From the NCBI GenBank assembly GCA_963720765.1, contig CAVRGS010000002.1, positions 186,001 to 250,000 on the forward strand: a stretch of 64,000 nt of DNA. The letters are read 5' to 3'. How positions within the stretch are numbered: position 1 is the first letter of the stretch; each line of letters begins with the position of its first letter. This DNA is from DASUAS01 sp963720765 (GTDB lineage Bacteria > Actinomycetota > Acidimicrobiia > IMCC26256 > DASPTH01). The notes beneath the pieces were generated by a model, which saw only the letters and a list, made by a program, of their open reading frames with translations, did not search any database and was not told where the DNA came from. A program made the position numbers and the translations under genes. Below, in pieces: positions 22,272 to 31,127 of this stretch.

Positions 22272-24517
22272 ATGACGACCGGCACGAACGAGCGCGAGCA
22301 GGAACACGAGCTGGAGCGGTGCGACCTGCCCGTGGCGGGCATGACCTGCGCATCGTGCGCCTCCCGCATCGAGACGGGCCTCGGGCGGCTCGCCGGCGTC
22401 GACACCGCCACCGTCAACTTCGCCACCAACCGGGCGACGGTCACCTACGACCCCGGGGTCACCGGTCGCGAGTCGTTCTCGTGCCGCGGTCGCCGACCTC
22501 GGCTACTCGGTGCCCGACGTCGAACCCGACGACCCGGAAGCCGACGAGCTGCGCGACCTGAAGCCGCGTCTGCTGGTCGCGGTGCTGCTCGGGATCCCGG
22601 TGATCGCGATCTCGATGGTGCCCGGGCTGCAGTTCACGGGCTGGGAGTGGGTGGCCTTCGCGCTGTCCACCCCGATCATCCTGTGGTCGGCGTGGCCCTT
22701 CCACCGCGCGACCCTCGTGAACCTGCGCCACGGCGCGACGACCATGGACACGCTGGTCTCGCTCGGCACCCTCGCCGCCTACGTGTGGTCCGTCGTCGCA
22801 CTCGTGTTCCTCGGCGCCGCTGACAACTCGATGTCGGCGGGCATGTCGATGGGCGCGGTGTTCGGCGGCGCGGGCGACGGTCCGCACGTCTACTTCGAGA
22901 CCGCCAGCGCGATCGTCGCGCTGCTGCTCCTCGGCAAGTACTTCGAAGCGCGCGCCCGTGGCCGCTCGAGCCACGCGTTGCGTGCACTGCTCGAGCTCGG
23001 CGCCAAGACCGCGCGCCTCGAGAACGGCGACGAGATCCCCGTAGCGTCGCTGCGAGTCGGCGATCGCTTCGTCGTGCGACCGGGGGAGCGGATCGCCACC
23101 GACGGCACGGTCGTCGACGGTGCCTCGGCGGTCGACGTGTCGATGCTCACCGGCGAACCGGTGCCGGTCGACGTGACGACGGGCGACGCGGTGTTCGGTG
23201 CGACCGTCAACACCAGCGGTCGACTCGTGGTCGAGGCCACCAAGGTGGGCAACGACACCGCGCTGGCACAGGTCGCACGCATGGTCGAAGAAGCCCAGGG
23301 ATCGAAGGCGCCGGTGCAGCGTCTGGCCGATCGGATCTCCGCAGTGTTCGTCCCCGTGGTGCTGGTGATCGCCGTCGTCACCTTCCTCGCGTGGTTGGTG
23401 CTCGGCAACCCGGCCGACGAGGCGTTCACCGCCGCGGTGGCGGTGCTGATCATCGCCTGCCCCTGCGCGCTCGGGCCTCGCCACGCCCACCGCGATCATG
23501 GTGGGAACCGGCCGTGCCGCCCAGCTCGGCATCGTGATCAAGGGTGGCGAGGTGCTCGAGGCCACGCAGGTGGTCGACGCCGCGGTGCTCGACAAGACCG
23601 GCACCATCACCGAAGGCCGCATGGAGCTGGCCGAGGTCGTGGCCGCGTCCGGTGTCGACGTCCACGAGCTGGTGCGGCGTGCGGGCTCGGTCGAGGACGG
23701 GTCGGAGCACCCGATCGCTCGCGCGGTCGCCGACGGCGCTCGGGCTCGTGGCGCGGCATTGGTCGCGCCGACCGCGTTCACGAACCACGCGGGTCGTGGT
23801 GTCGAGGCCACGGTCGACGGCGTCGTGGTGCGCGTCGGTCGCGCCGACTTCGTCGGTGGTGGTGCGAGTCCGGCCGCGGCATCGCTCTCACTCGGGGACG
23901 ACGCGCGCACAGTCGTGTACGCGGGTTGGGACGGAGACGTGCGCGGCGCGTTCATCGTGGCCGACACCGTGAAGCCCACGTCGCGCGAGGCGATCGCGGC
24001 GCTGCACCAACTCGGACTCACCACGGTGATGGTGACCGGCGACCGGCAGGAGACCGCCGACGCGGTCGCGGCGGACGTCGGCATCGACCGCGTCGTCGCC
24101 GGTGTGCTGCCGGGGGAGAAGGTCGACGTCGTGCGAGCGCTGCAGGAACAGGGCCAGCGCGTGGCGGTCGTGGGCGACGGCGTGAACGACGCGCCTGCCC
24201 TCGCGCAGTCCGACCTCGGCATCGCCATCGGGACCGGCACCGACGTCGCCATCGAGGCGAGCGACCTCACGTTGGTGTCGGGTGACCTGCGCGCCGCGGC
24301 GGATGCCATCGCCCTCTCGCGACGCACGCTGTCGACCATCAAGGGCAACCTGTTCTGGGCGTTCGCCTACAACGTGGCGGCCATCCCCCTCGCGGCGGTG
24401 GGTCTCCTGAGCCCGGTCATCGCGGCGGCGGCCATGGGCTTCTCCAGCGTGTTCGTGGTGAGCAACTCGCTGCGTCTCCGGCGATTTCAGGGGTTTCGCC
24501 CGAACCGATCCCGGTAA
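22272..24517 (+). CDS. copA: Copper-exporting P1B-type ATPase (two frameshifts)
   Basis: Membrane ATPase that pumps Cu(I) out of the cytoplasm, about 748 residues. The N-terminal metal-binding domain has PVAGMTCASCASRIE. The transport site is IIACPCALGL. The catalytic parts are VSMLTGEPVPVD, AVLDKTGTITEG, EDGSEHPIARAV and VVGDGVNDAPALAQSDLGIAIG. The last helices have FAYNVAAIPLAA and MGFSSVFVVSNSLRL, the YN and MxxxS features of the Cu(I)-selective P1B-1 group. Extra bases near 22480 and 23475 (GGGCCTC for GGGCTC) break the frame; both repairs restore canonical sequence. Expression should be induced by copper through the adjacent CsoR operator. Confidence 0.9.
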
Positions 24518-24528
24518 CCTGTCGGCGC

Positions 24529-25386
24529 TTGAAGATCAGTGAGATCCTGAAGTCGGGTCCGAGCTTCTCGTTCGAGTTCTTCCCCCCGCGTGACGAGAAG
24601 ATGGAGGCCGTGCTCGCGGAGACGCTGCGCGACCTCGCGACCCTCGAGCCGTCGTACGTCTCGGTCACCTACGGCGCCGGCGGCACGACCCGCGAACGCA
24701 CGCACGACCTCGTGGTCGGCATCGACCGCGACACGACCATGACCGCGATGGCGCACCTCACGTGTGCGGCGCACACCCGCGCGGAGCTGGTCGCGATCGT
24801 CGAGCGCTACCGCGACGCCGGGATCGACAACATCCTCGCCCTCGGTGGCGACCCGCCGAAGGATCTGGAGCTCCCCGACGGCGAGCTCCAGTACGCCATC
24901 GAGTTGGTCGAGCTCATCCGTGGCGTCGGCGACTTCTCGGTGGGCGTCGCCGCGCACCCCGAGCCCCACCCGCGATCGGCGACCCGAGAGAGCGACCGGC
25001 GCCACACCGCGGAGAAGTTGGCGGCCGCCGACTTCGCCATCACACAGTTCTTCTTCGACGCCGGCCACTACTTCGATCTGGTGGAGAGCCTCCGGGCCCT
25101 CGGGGTCGACAAGCCGGTGATCGCCGGGATCATGCCCGCCACCAGCATCGGCAGCATCAAGCGGATGTCGGAGATGCAGGGCTCGGAGTTCCCGGCCTGG
25201 CTCTCCGAGAAGCTCCACGCGGTCGGCGACGACCCCGCCGCGGTGCGGGCCGTGGGGATCGCCGAGGCGACGCGGCTCTGCGCCACTCTCCTCGAGGGTG
25301 GGGCGCCGGGCCTGCACTTCTACACGCTCAACCGGTCGACCGCGACCCGGGAGATCTACGAGAACCTGGGGCTCGGGGCACCCTGA
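24529..25386 (+). CDS. metF: 5,10-methylenetetrahydrofolate reductase
   Basis: FAD-dependent TIM-barrel enzyme that makes 5-methyl-THF for methionine synthesis. The 285-residue product has the opening SFEFFPPRDEKMEAV, YVSVTYGAGGTTRERT, AHLTCAAHTRAELV, the nucleotide and substrate loop ILALGGDPPKD, and ITQFFFDAGHYFDLVESL. The start is TTG 24529 (LKISEIL..); no ATG or GTG gives the family N-terminus. Only 11 bp separate it from copA, so it may be cotranscribed, although the functions are unrelated. Confidence 0.9.
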   Translation: MKISEILKSGPSFSFEFFPPRDEKMEAVLAETLRDLATLEPSYVSVTYGAGGTTRERTHDLVVGIDRDTTMTAMAHLTCAAHTRAELVAIVERYRDAGIDNILALGGDPPKDLELPDGELQYAIELVELIRGVGDFSVGVAAHPEPHPRSATRESDRRHTAEKLAAADFAITQFFFDAGHYFDLVESLRALGVDKPVIAGIMPATSIGSIKRMSEMQGSEFPAWLSEKLHAVGDDPAAVRAVGIAEATRLCATLLEGGAPGLHFYTLNRSTATREIYENLGLGAP

Positions 25387-25410
25387 GGGAAGGTTGACTT
25401 GCACGCGGAC

Positions 25411-25429
25411 TAAGGGGTTCCTAACCTTA
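25411..25429. promoter_or_regulatory. DtxR/IdeR-like iron box upstream of efeUOB
   Basis: TAAGGGGTTCCTAACCTTA agrees at 15 of 19 positions with the IdeR/DtxR consensus TWAGGTTAGSCTAACCTWA and is flanked by perfect CTAAGG/CCTTAG arms. It ends 5 bp before the efeU start, where a bound repressor would block initiation. Confidence 0.65.
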
Positions 25430-25434
25430 GGCCC

Positions 25435-26295
25435 GTGCTTCCCACCTTCGTCATCGGACTCCGAGAAGGCCTCGAAGCCGCGCTGATCATCGGGATCATC
25501 GCGGCGTTCCTCTCCCAGCAGGGCCGTCGTGACGCGCTGCGCTGGATGTGGCTCGGCGTCGGCATCGCCATCCTGCTCTGCGCCGGGGTGGCATGGGCCC
25601 TGCACATCGCCGAGGAGAACCTGCCCCAGCGCGAGCAGGAGCAGCTCGAGACGATCATCGCCCTCGTCGCGGTCGGGATGATCACGTGGATGATCGTCTG
25701 GATGCGGCGACACTCCGCCGACCTCAAGGGCGACCTGCACGCGAAGGCGTCGGTCGCGCTGGTCGAGGGCTCTGCGCTCGGTCTCATCGTCATGGCGTTC
25801 CTCGCCGTGCTGCGCGAGGGCCTCGAGACCGCGGTCTTCATGCTCGCGGCGTTCCAGCAGTCCGACCGACCCGGTCTCACCGGGACCGGGGCGCTGCTCG
25901 GCGTCTTCGTCGCGGTCGTGCTCGGCTACCTCATCTACCGCGGGGGCGTGAAGCTCAACCTCTCGAAGTTCTTCCGCGCCACCGGTGTCGTCCTCGTCCT
26001 GGTCGGTGCGGGGCTGCTGGCGTTCGCGGTGCACACCGCGCACGAGGCCGGCTGGTGGAACCTCCTCCTCGATCCAGCCGTCGATCTCACATGGTTGATC
26101 GATCCGGGTTCGGTGCAGTCGGCGCTGATCACCGGCATGTTCGGGATCCAGCCGGAGCCCACCTGGGGCGAGCTGCTGGCGTTCGCCGTGTACGCCATCC
26201 CCATGACCGTCTACGTCTGCCGACCGCAGCCCCGCCCACAGGCGCCTGCGCACGCGACGCCCTCGCCGGTCACGCCGACCGTCGAAACCGTCTGA
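25435..26295 (+). CDS. efeU: FTR1-family iron permease EfeU
   Basis: Seven-helix membrane permease (286 residues) of the EfeUOB iron uptake system. It has the two conserved iron-binding REGLE motifs, VIGLREGLEAALIIGII near residue 6 and FLAVLREGLETAVFMLAAF near residue 120. GTG 25435 is used because it starts the protein at LPTFVIGLREGLEAA as in other EfeU proteins. No ribosome site is evident, so the mRNA may be leaderless. It is the first gene of efeU-efeO-efeB and lies just behind a DtxR/IdeR-like box, so it is probably repressed by iron. Confidence 0.9.
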   Translation: MLPTFVIGLREGLEAALIIGIIAAFLSQQGRRDALRWMWLGVGIAILLCAGVAWALHIAEENLPQREQEQLETIIALVAVGMITWMIVWMRRHSADLKGDLHAKASVALVEGSALGLIVMAFLAVLREGLETAVFMLAAFQQSDRPGLTGTGALLGVFVAVVLGYLIYRGGVKLNLSKFFRATGVVLVLVGAGLLAFAVHTAHEAGWWNLLLDPAVDLTWLIDPGSVQSALITGMFGIQPEPTWGELLAFAVYAIPMTVYVCRPQPRPQAPAHATPSPVTPTVETV

Positions 26296-26324
26296 CCAAC
26301 TCTTTCACGGGAGGATCCGCACCG

Positions 26325-27434
26325 ATGTTCCGAACCACTGGTCGCGCGCTGCTCGGCGCGGCGCTGAGCGGCACCGTCCTCGTGGCGGTCCTCGGCGATA
26401 CCGCCGGCGCCAAGTCGAACGACGTGAAGGTCGAGATCAACGACGACGGGTGCCCGGCGAAGGTCACGATCACAGCCGGGCCGACGAACTTCAAGGTCAG
26501 CAACACCGGTTCCGGCGACGTGAGCGAATTCGAGATCCTCTCGGGTTCCCACATCATCGGCGAGGTCGAGAACGTCGCGCCCGGGCTCAACAAGGAGTTC
26601 TCCCTCACGCTCAAGGCCGGGAACTACACGACCTTCTGCCCGGGCGGATCGCGCGATCGCGGCAAGCTCGTCGTGAAGGGCGGCGCGACGACCAAGCTCA
26701 GCGCCGAGGGGAGGGACGCGGTCGACCAGTACCGCGGCTACCTCGAGGAGCAGACCGCCGAGCTCGTGACCGCGACGAGGGCGTTCACCGACGCGGTCGA
26801 CGCCGGCAACCTCGAGCAGGCGAAGGAGCTCTACGCGCCGTCACGCGTCGCGTACGAGCGGATCGAGCCGGTGGCCGAGGTCTTCGGTGACCTCGACCCG
26901 AAGATCGACGCCCGCGAGGGCGACGTGCCCGCGAAGGACTGGGGCGGCTACCACTCCATCGAGCAACGTCTCTGGGTCGACGGCACCACCGAGGGGCTGT
27001 CCGACTCCACCCAGGAGCTCAACCAGAACGTCGCCACGCTCCAGAGCCTCGTGCGGGACGTCGACCTGCAGCCCGCAGGCATCGCCAACGGAGCGGTCGA
27101 GTTGCTCAACGAGGTGTCGAAGTCGAAGATCACGGGGGAGGAGGAGCGCTATTCGCGCACCGATCTCGTCGACTTCGAGGCCAACGTGCAGGGTGCCGAG
27201 GCGGCGTACGACGCGGTGAAGCCGATCCTCCAGAAGAAGCGTCCGCAGCTGGTGACCGAGCTCGACGCCAAGTTCGCGGCGGTCTACGCGGCGCTCCAGC
27301 CGTACAAGACGGGCACCACCACCTACGTGGCGTACACGGACCTCACGAAGGACGACACGAGAGCCCTCTCCCAGGCGATCGACTCGCTCGCCGAGCCGCT
27401 CTCGAAGGTGTCGAAGCAGGTCGTCGGGTCGTGA
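26325..27434 (+). CDS. efeO: Iron uptake protein EfeO with cupredoxin and imelysin domains
   Basis: Exported component of EfeUOB, 369 residues. It has a signal peptide (about 1-28), an N-terminal cupredoxin-like domain (VKVEINDDGCPAKVTI ... TTFCPGGSRDRGKLVV, about 30-115) and a C-terminal imelysin-type helical domain with the conserved HxxE metal motif in GGYHSIEQRLW. A strong GGGAGGA site precedes ATG 26325. The stop overlaps the efeB GTG by 4 bp. It should capture ferric or ferrous iron for EfeU together with the EfeB peroxidase. Confidence 0.9.
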   Translation: MFRTTGRALLGAALSGTVLVAVLGDTAGAKSNDVKVEINDDGCPAKVTITAGPTNFKVSNTGSGDVSEFEILSGSHIIGEVENVAPGLNKEFSLTLKAGNYTTFCPGGSRDRGKLVVKGGATTKLSAEGRDAVDQYRGYLEEQTAELVTATRAFTDAVDAGNLEQAKELYAPSRVAYERIEPVAEVFGDLDPKIDAREGDVPAKDWGGYHSIEQRLWVDGTTEGLSDSTQELNQNVATLQSLVRDVDLQPAGIANGAVELLNEVSKSKITGEEERYSRTDLVDFEANVQGAEAAYDAVKPILQKKRPQLVTELDAKFAAVYAALQPYKTGTTTYVAYTDLTKDDTRALSQAIDSLAEPLSKVSKQVVGS

Positions 27435-28696
27435 GCCCACTGCCCACCCCTCTTGGGCGTGTGAGTCGGCGGGCGTTCCTCGGCACGGCAGGGGCCGGAA
27501 CGCTCGCCGCCACCGTTGCGCTCGGTACGGACGCGCTGTCCCTCGCCCCCGGGGCCGGCGCGTCCGTGCCGAGCGCGATGGACGCCGCGGTGCCGTTCGC
27601 GGGCGCGCACCAGGCTGGGATCGTCACGCCGGTCCAGGAGCGCCTGATGTTCGCTTCGTTCGACGTGATCACCGACGACGCCGACGACCTCGTGCAGATG
27701 CTCGAGGACTGGACCGCGGCGTCGCGTCGCATGGTCAAGGGTCGAACGATCGGTACCAACGACGATCCCGACGCACCTCCCGACGACACCGGCGAGGCGG
27801 TCGGGCTCGGCCCGGCGTCGCTCACGCTCACGTTCGGCTTCGGCGCGTCGCTCTTCGACCGGGCCGGCGACCCGTTCCGCATCGCGTCGCGCAAGCCCGC
27901 GGCGCTCGCGCCGATGCCGGTGTTCGCACGCGACGAGCTCCGTCCCGAGATCAGCGAAGGGGACCTGGCCATCCAGTCGTGCGCCAACGACCCGACGGTG
28001 GCGTTCCATGCGATCCGTGACCTGGCCCGGATCGGGCGCGGAGTGGTGGCGCTGCGCTGGTCGCAACAGGGCTTCGGTCGCACGTCGGTCACCGACGGCA
28101 TGCAGACGACCCCCCGCAACCTCATGGGGTTCAAGGACGGCACCAACAACGTCGTGGTGGAGGACACCGGCGCGCTCTCCGAGCACGTGTGGGTGGGTCC
28201 GAACGACGATCCCGCGTGGATGCGCGGCGGGAGCTACCTCGTCACCCGGCGGGTTCGCATGATGCTCGAGATCTGGGACCGCTCCACGCTCGCCGACCAG
28301 GAGCTCACCATCGGGCGCGACAAGCACGAAGGTGCGCCGCTCGGCGGCGTGAAGGAGCACGATGCCGTGAACCTCGAGGCCAAGCGGGACGGGCAACCGG
28401 TGATACCGGTCGACGCGCACGTACGGCTGGCCGCGCCCGAGGAGAACGACGGAGTGCGCCTGTTGCGGCGTGGCTTCTCGTTCACCGACGGCATCGATCC
28501 GGTCACCAACCAGCTCGACGCCGGTCTGTTCTTCATCGCGTACCAGCGTGATCCGCGCACGGGCTTCATCCCGGTGCAGCAGAACCTCGCGACCGACGCG
28601 CTCAACGAGTACATCCGACACGAATCCACGGGCACGTTCGCGTGCCCACCGGGCGTCGGCGCGAGCGGGTTCGTCGGTGAAAGCCTGTTCGACTGA
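27431..28696 (+). CDS. efeB: Dyp-type peroxidase / deferrochelatase EfeB, Tat-exported
   Basis: Heme peroxidase of 421 residues, exported folded by the Tat system (N-terminal VSRRAFLGTAGAGTLAATVAL). Dyp hallmarks are the GFKDGT motif in NLMGFKDGTNNVV (distal Asp) and the downstream GGSYLVTRRVRMMLEIWDR, then ERNDG-like EENDGVRLLRRGFSF. In EfeUOB it oxidises iron or strips it from heme. GTG 27431 overlaps the efeO stop (GTGA). It ends the operon. Confidence 0.9.
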   Translation: MSPLPTPLGRVSRRAFLGTAGAGTLAATVALGTDALSLAPGAGASVPSAMDAAVPFAGAHQAGIVTPVQERLMFASFDVITDDADDLVQMLEDWTAASRRMVKGRTIGTNDDPDAPPDDTGEAVGLGPASLTLTFGFGASLFDRAGDPFRIASRKPAALAPMPVFARDELRPEISEGDLAIQSCANDPTVAFHAIRDLARIGRGVVALRWSQQGFGRTSVTDGMQTTPRNLMGFKDGTNNVVVEDTGALSEHVWVGPNDDPAWMRGGSYLVTRRVRMMLEIWDRSTLADQELTIGRDKHEGAPLGGVKEHDAVNLEAKRDGQPVIPVDAHVRLAAPEENDGVRLLRRGFSFTDGIDPVTNQLDAGLFFIAYQRDPRTGFIPVQQNLATDALNEYIRHESTGTFACPPGVGASGFVGESLFD

Positions 28697-28714
28697 CGTA
28701 CGACGAGCGCGGCG

Positions 28715-29194
28715 TCAGTCCCGACGCGATGCCAGGTGCGCGGTGAGCTTGTCGAACGCCATCTGCCATCCGACAGCACCCGGGGAGTCCTGGGGGACGC
28801 CCGCGTGCGTCATGACCATGCGCGTGCCCTCGGCCAGCCGCGACAGCTCGACGCGCACCTCGGTGGTGTGACCGTCGTCCAGCGGCTTCCCGCTGTCGTC
28901 GGTGACCTGTTCGGTGTACACGAGGAGCGCGGGAGGTTCGATCACGAGGTGTTCGCCACCGAACCACATGCGCATCGGACCGTCCGGTGTCTGCATCTCC
29001 ATGGCCACGCGTCGTCGGCCGCCGACGCGAACGTCGAGCTCGGCCACCGGGATCGAGGCTCCCGGAGGGCCGTACCAGAGGGCGAACTGCTCGCCGTCGG
29101 TCCACATCTGCCACACGAGCTCGATCGGAGCTGCGAAGGTGCGCTCGATCACCACCACGTCATCGGCGTCGACCGCACGCGCGTCGTCAGGCAT
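28715..29194 (-). CDS. SRPBCC/AHSA1-type ligand-binding protein
   Basis: 159-residue START-like protein with the AHSA1 pattern VVIERTFAAPIELVWQMWTDGEQFALWYGP at the N-terminus, the central MRMWFGGEHLVIEPPALLVYTE and the C-terminal helix GWQMAFDKLTAHL. It is cotranscribed after an ArsR-type regulator, overlapping it by 8 bp. Such ArsR/AHSA1 pairs are common in actinobacteria; the ligand is usually unknown. ATG 29194 is preferred to 29263 because the longer form runs through the regulator's C-terminus. Confidence 0.85.
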   Translation of the reverse strand: MPDDARAVDADDVVVIERTFAAPIELVWQMWTDGEQFALWYGPPGASIPVAELDVRVGGRRRVAMEMQTPDGPMRMWFGGEHLVIEPPALLVYTEQVTDDSGKPLDDGHTTEVRVELSRLAEGTRMVMTHAGVPQDSPGAVGWQMAFDKLTAHLASRRD

Positions 29195-29564
29195 CGTCGA
29201 CTCGCCTCCTCGTCGTGGCCTGCAGCTCCGCGAGCAACTGGTCCATGCGATCGAACCGCGCATCCCAGGTCGCCTGCTGACGTTGTGCCCACGCGGACAC
29301 GGCCCGCAGCGGGGAGGGGTCGAGCTCGCACGGTCGGAACTGCGCGTGGCGACTTCGCCGCACGAGCCCGGCTCGCTCCAGCACCTTCAGGTGCTTGGAG
29401 ATGGCCGGAAGACTGAGGTCGAACGGCTCGGCGAGCTCGTTCACGGTTGCCGGCCCGTGCGCGAGTTGGCCGAGGATCGCCCGTCGCGTGCCGTTGGCCA
29501 GGGCTGCGAACGTCTCGTCGAGTCGTGCTTCGTCGAGTCGTGCTTCGTCGCGGATCGCCTGCAT
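29187..29564 (-). CDS. ArsR-family transcriptional regulator
   Basis: 125-residue winged-helix regulator: ALANGTRRAILGQLAHGPATVNELA, recognition helix LSLPAISKHLKVLERAGLV and wing RSRHAQFRPCELD. There is no metal-binding ELCVCD-type motif, so it is probably not a metal sensor. ATG 29564 is preferred; the frame extends to 29651 through a promoter-like region. The N-terminus contains a 15-bp tandem duplication encoding DEARLDEARLDE. It leads the pair with the downstream SRPBCC gene. Confidence 0.85.
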   Translation of the reverse strand: MQAIRDEARLDEARLDETFAALANGTRRAILGQLAHGPATVNELAEPFDLSLPAISKHLKVLERAGLVRRSRHAQFRPCELDPSPLRAVSAWAQRQQATWDARFDRMDQLLAELQATTRRRVDDA

Positions 29565-29568
29565 CGTC

Positions 29569-29608
29569 GTACTTTCTATCTTGGTTAAGTAACTGACACG
29601 GAAAGTAC
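29569..29608. promoter_or_regulatory. Inverted repeat upstream of the ArsR gene
   Basis: GTACTTTC (29569-29576) and GAAAGTAC (29601-29608) form perfect 8-bp arms 24 bp apart, immediately upstream of the ArsR start at 29564 in an unusually A+T-rich spot. This is a plausible autoregulatory operator. Confidence 0.5.
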
Positions 29609-29662
29609 ACGGCGACCCCACCCGGGTCAAGCGTCTCGCCACCGATGTCATTTCAGAATATG

Positions 29663-29688
29663 CTCAACTCAGAAGTTGCTGAACTGAG
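29663..29688. promoter_or_regulatory. Nested inverted repeat before the TIGR03086 gene
   Basis: CAACT-CAGA-AGTTG (29665-29678) lies inside an imperfect 10-bp inverted repeat (CTCAACTCAG / CTGAACTGAG, 8 of 10 matching). It overlaps the promoter and ribosome-site region of the gene at 29697 and could bind the ArsR encoded at 30233. Confidence 0.45.
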
Positions 29689-29696
29689 GAGCTGCG

Positions 29697-30233
29697 GTGG
29701 AACCGGTGGAGATGTTCGAGCGGGCGTCGGCGGACGCCGCGACGATGGTGGGGTGCGTGCAGCCGGACCGGTGGCATGCGTCGACCCCGTGCTCGGAGTG
29801 GGACGTCGAGGCGCTCGTGTCGCACATGATGGGCGGCTGCAACTCCTTGGAAGGCGCGATCGGTGACGAGCCTTCCTCGAACGCTCTGGACGAGGGCTCG
29901 TACCGCGCTGCGATGCAACGATGCGTGGTGCAACTGCGCTCGCCGGGTGTCCTCGAGCGCCGCTGTCAGTCGCCGGCCGGGTTCGAGTGGTCGGTGGGCG
30001 AAGCGGTCGCGGGAACGGCGATGGACCAGGTCGTGCACACGTGGGATCTCGCGGTCGCACTCGGCGTCGAGCCGCGGCTCGACGCCGAAGTCGTCGAGGC
30101 GTGTGTCGCGATGTTCCTGCCGCACATGCCCGCGGCCGGTCGTGAGGCAGGATTCGTCGGACCGGAGGTCCTGGTGCCGGAGGGCGCACCCGTGCAGGCG
30201 GTGCTGCTGGGCGCGATGGGTCGGGAGCCCTGA
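29697..30233 (+). CDS. TIGR03086-family metal-binding protein (DinB/MDMPI-like)
   Basis: 178-residue protein of the actinobacterial TIGR03086 family, related to mycothiol-dependent maleylpyruvate isomerase N-terminal domains. It has the family start DRWHASTPCSEWDVEALVSHMMGG and the second His motif TAMDQVVHTWDLAVALG, which together form the expected metal-binding four-helix core. GTG 29697 has a GAGGAG site. It overlaps the ArsR gene by one base and begins a three-gene unit with that regulator and an SRPBCC protein. Substrate unknown; a thiol-transfer role is inferred only from the family. Confidence 0.82.
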   Translation: MEPVEMFERASADAATMVGCVQPDRWHASTPCSEWDVEALVSHMMGGCNSLEGAIGDEPSSNALDEGSYRAAMQRCVVQLRSPGVLERRCQSPAGFEWSVGEAVAGTAMDQVVHTWDLAVALGVEPRLDAEVVEACVAMFLPHMPAAGREAGFVGPEVLVPEGAPVQAVLLGAMGREP

Positions 30234-30571
30234 TGACCGACGCTTCGCTCGACGACGCGGTGCGCGCGATGGGTCATCCCGGCCGGCGCGCGATGTTGCG
30301 CTCGGCGCGTGACGCGGAGCGCAGCGCATCGGAGCTCGCGGAAGCAGCTCATCTCAGCCCGTCGGCGGCGAGTCCACATCTGAAGCTGTTGCGCGAAACG
30401 GGCCTGATGCAGATGCGGGTCGACGCGAAGCGACGGCTCTATCGCGTGGATCCGAGCCGTCTCGCCGAGGTGCGCGGTGCGCTCGACGAGCTGTGGGGAG
30501 ACGGACTCGAGTCGCTCAAGTCGACCGCGGAGCGCAGCCGACCGGCCGACACCACGAAGCGATCTGCATGA
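30233..30571 (+). CDS. ArsR-family transcriptional regulator
   Basis: 112-residue winged-helix protein: MGHPGRRAMLRSARDAERSA, helix-turn-helix LAEAAHLSPSAASPHLKLLRETGL and wing MRVDAKRRLYRVD, closing with the C-terminal helix ALDELWGDGLESL typical of the regulators paired with SRPBCC proteins. ATG 30233 overlaps the preceding stop and its own TGA overlaps the next ATG, so it is translationally coupled in the middle of the cassette. No metal-binding cysteines. Confidence 0.85.
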   Translation: MTDASLDDAVRAMGHPGRRAMLRSARDAERSASELAEAAHLSPSAASPHLKLLRETGLMQMRVDAKRRLYRVDPSRLAEVRGALDELWGDGLESLKSTAERSRPADTTKRSA

Positions 30572-31071
30572 AGCTCGTGGAGCGGGAGCTCTTCATCGAC
30601 GCGCCGCCCGCGGTCGTGTACGAGCTCTTGACCGACCCGACGCGGTTCGTGGAATGGATGGCGCCGACCGCCCGACTCGATCCGAAGCCGGGCGGCGAGG
30701 TGACCTGGATCCATGCGAACGGTGATCGCGTCGTCGGCACGTTCGTCGAGCTCGTTCCCGATCGTCGCATCGTGTTCACGTTCGGGTGGGACCGGGACGA
30801 CGTGGGCATCCCACCAGGATCGACGACGGTCACGATCGACCTGCGTCCGCACGACGGAGGCACCCACGTGCGCCTCGTCCACTCCGGGCTCGCCGGTCCG
30901 ATGGCTGACGCGCATCGCGGCGGCTGGGACAACTACCTCGCACGCCTGGCCGCAGTTGCAACCGGTGAGGACCCGGGACCGGATCTGCTCGCGGCCGAGC
31001 GCGTCCCGTCGGCCCGTGCCCGAGGGGATCGAGTGACGGCTCGCGTCGGACGCCCACGCCGTCGGCTCTGA
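30568..31071 (+). CDS. SRPBCC-family protein
   Basis: 167-residue START-like protein: LFIDAPPAVVYELLTDPTRFVEWM, then LDPKPGGEVTWIHANGDRVVGTFVEL, RIVFTFGW and HVRLVHSGL. The last 25 residues are basic and low-complexity. It closes the TIGR03086-ArsR-SRPBCC cassette with an ATGA overlap. Probably a small-molecule-binding partner; ligand unknown. Confidence 0.85.
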   Translation: MKLVERELFIDAPPAVVYELLTDPTRFVEWMAPTARLDPKPGGEVTWIHANGDRVVGTFVELVPDRRIVFTFGWDRDDVGIPPGSTTVTIDLRPHDGGTHVRLVHSGLAGPMADAHRGGWDNYLARLAAVATGEDPGPDLLAAERVPSARARGDRVTARVGRPRRRL

Positions 31072-31127
31072 CGAAACTCCCAGGGTTCCCGCAGGCCGGT
31101 CACGGATGGCCAGGGCACGCTGGCCGG

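Noticed and set aside
24487..26253. 588-residue minus-strand frame
   Set aside because: Antisense to metF and efeU, both of which have complete family motifs.
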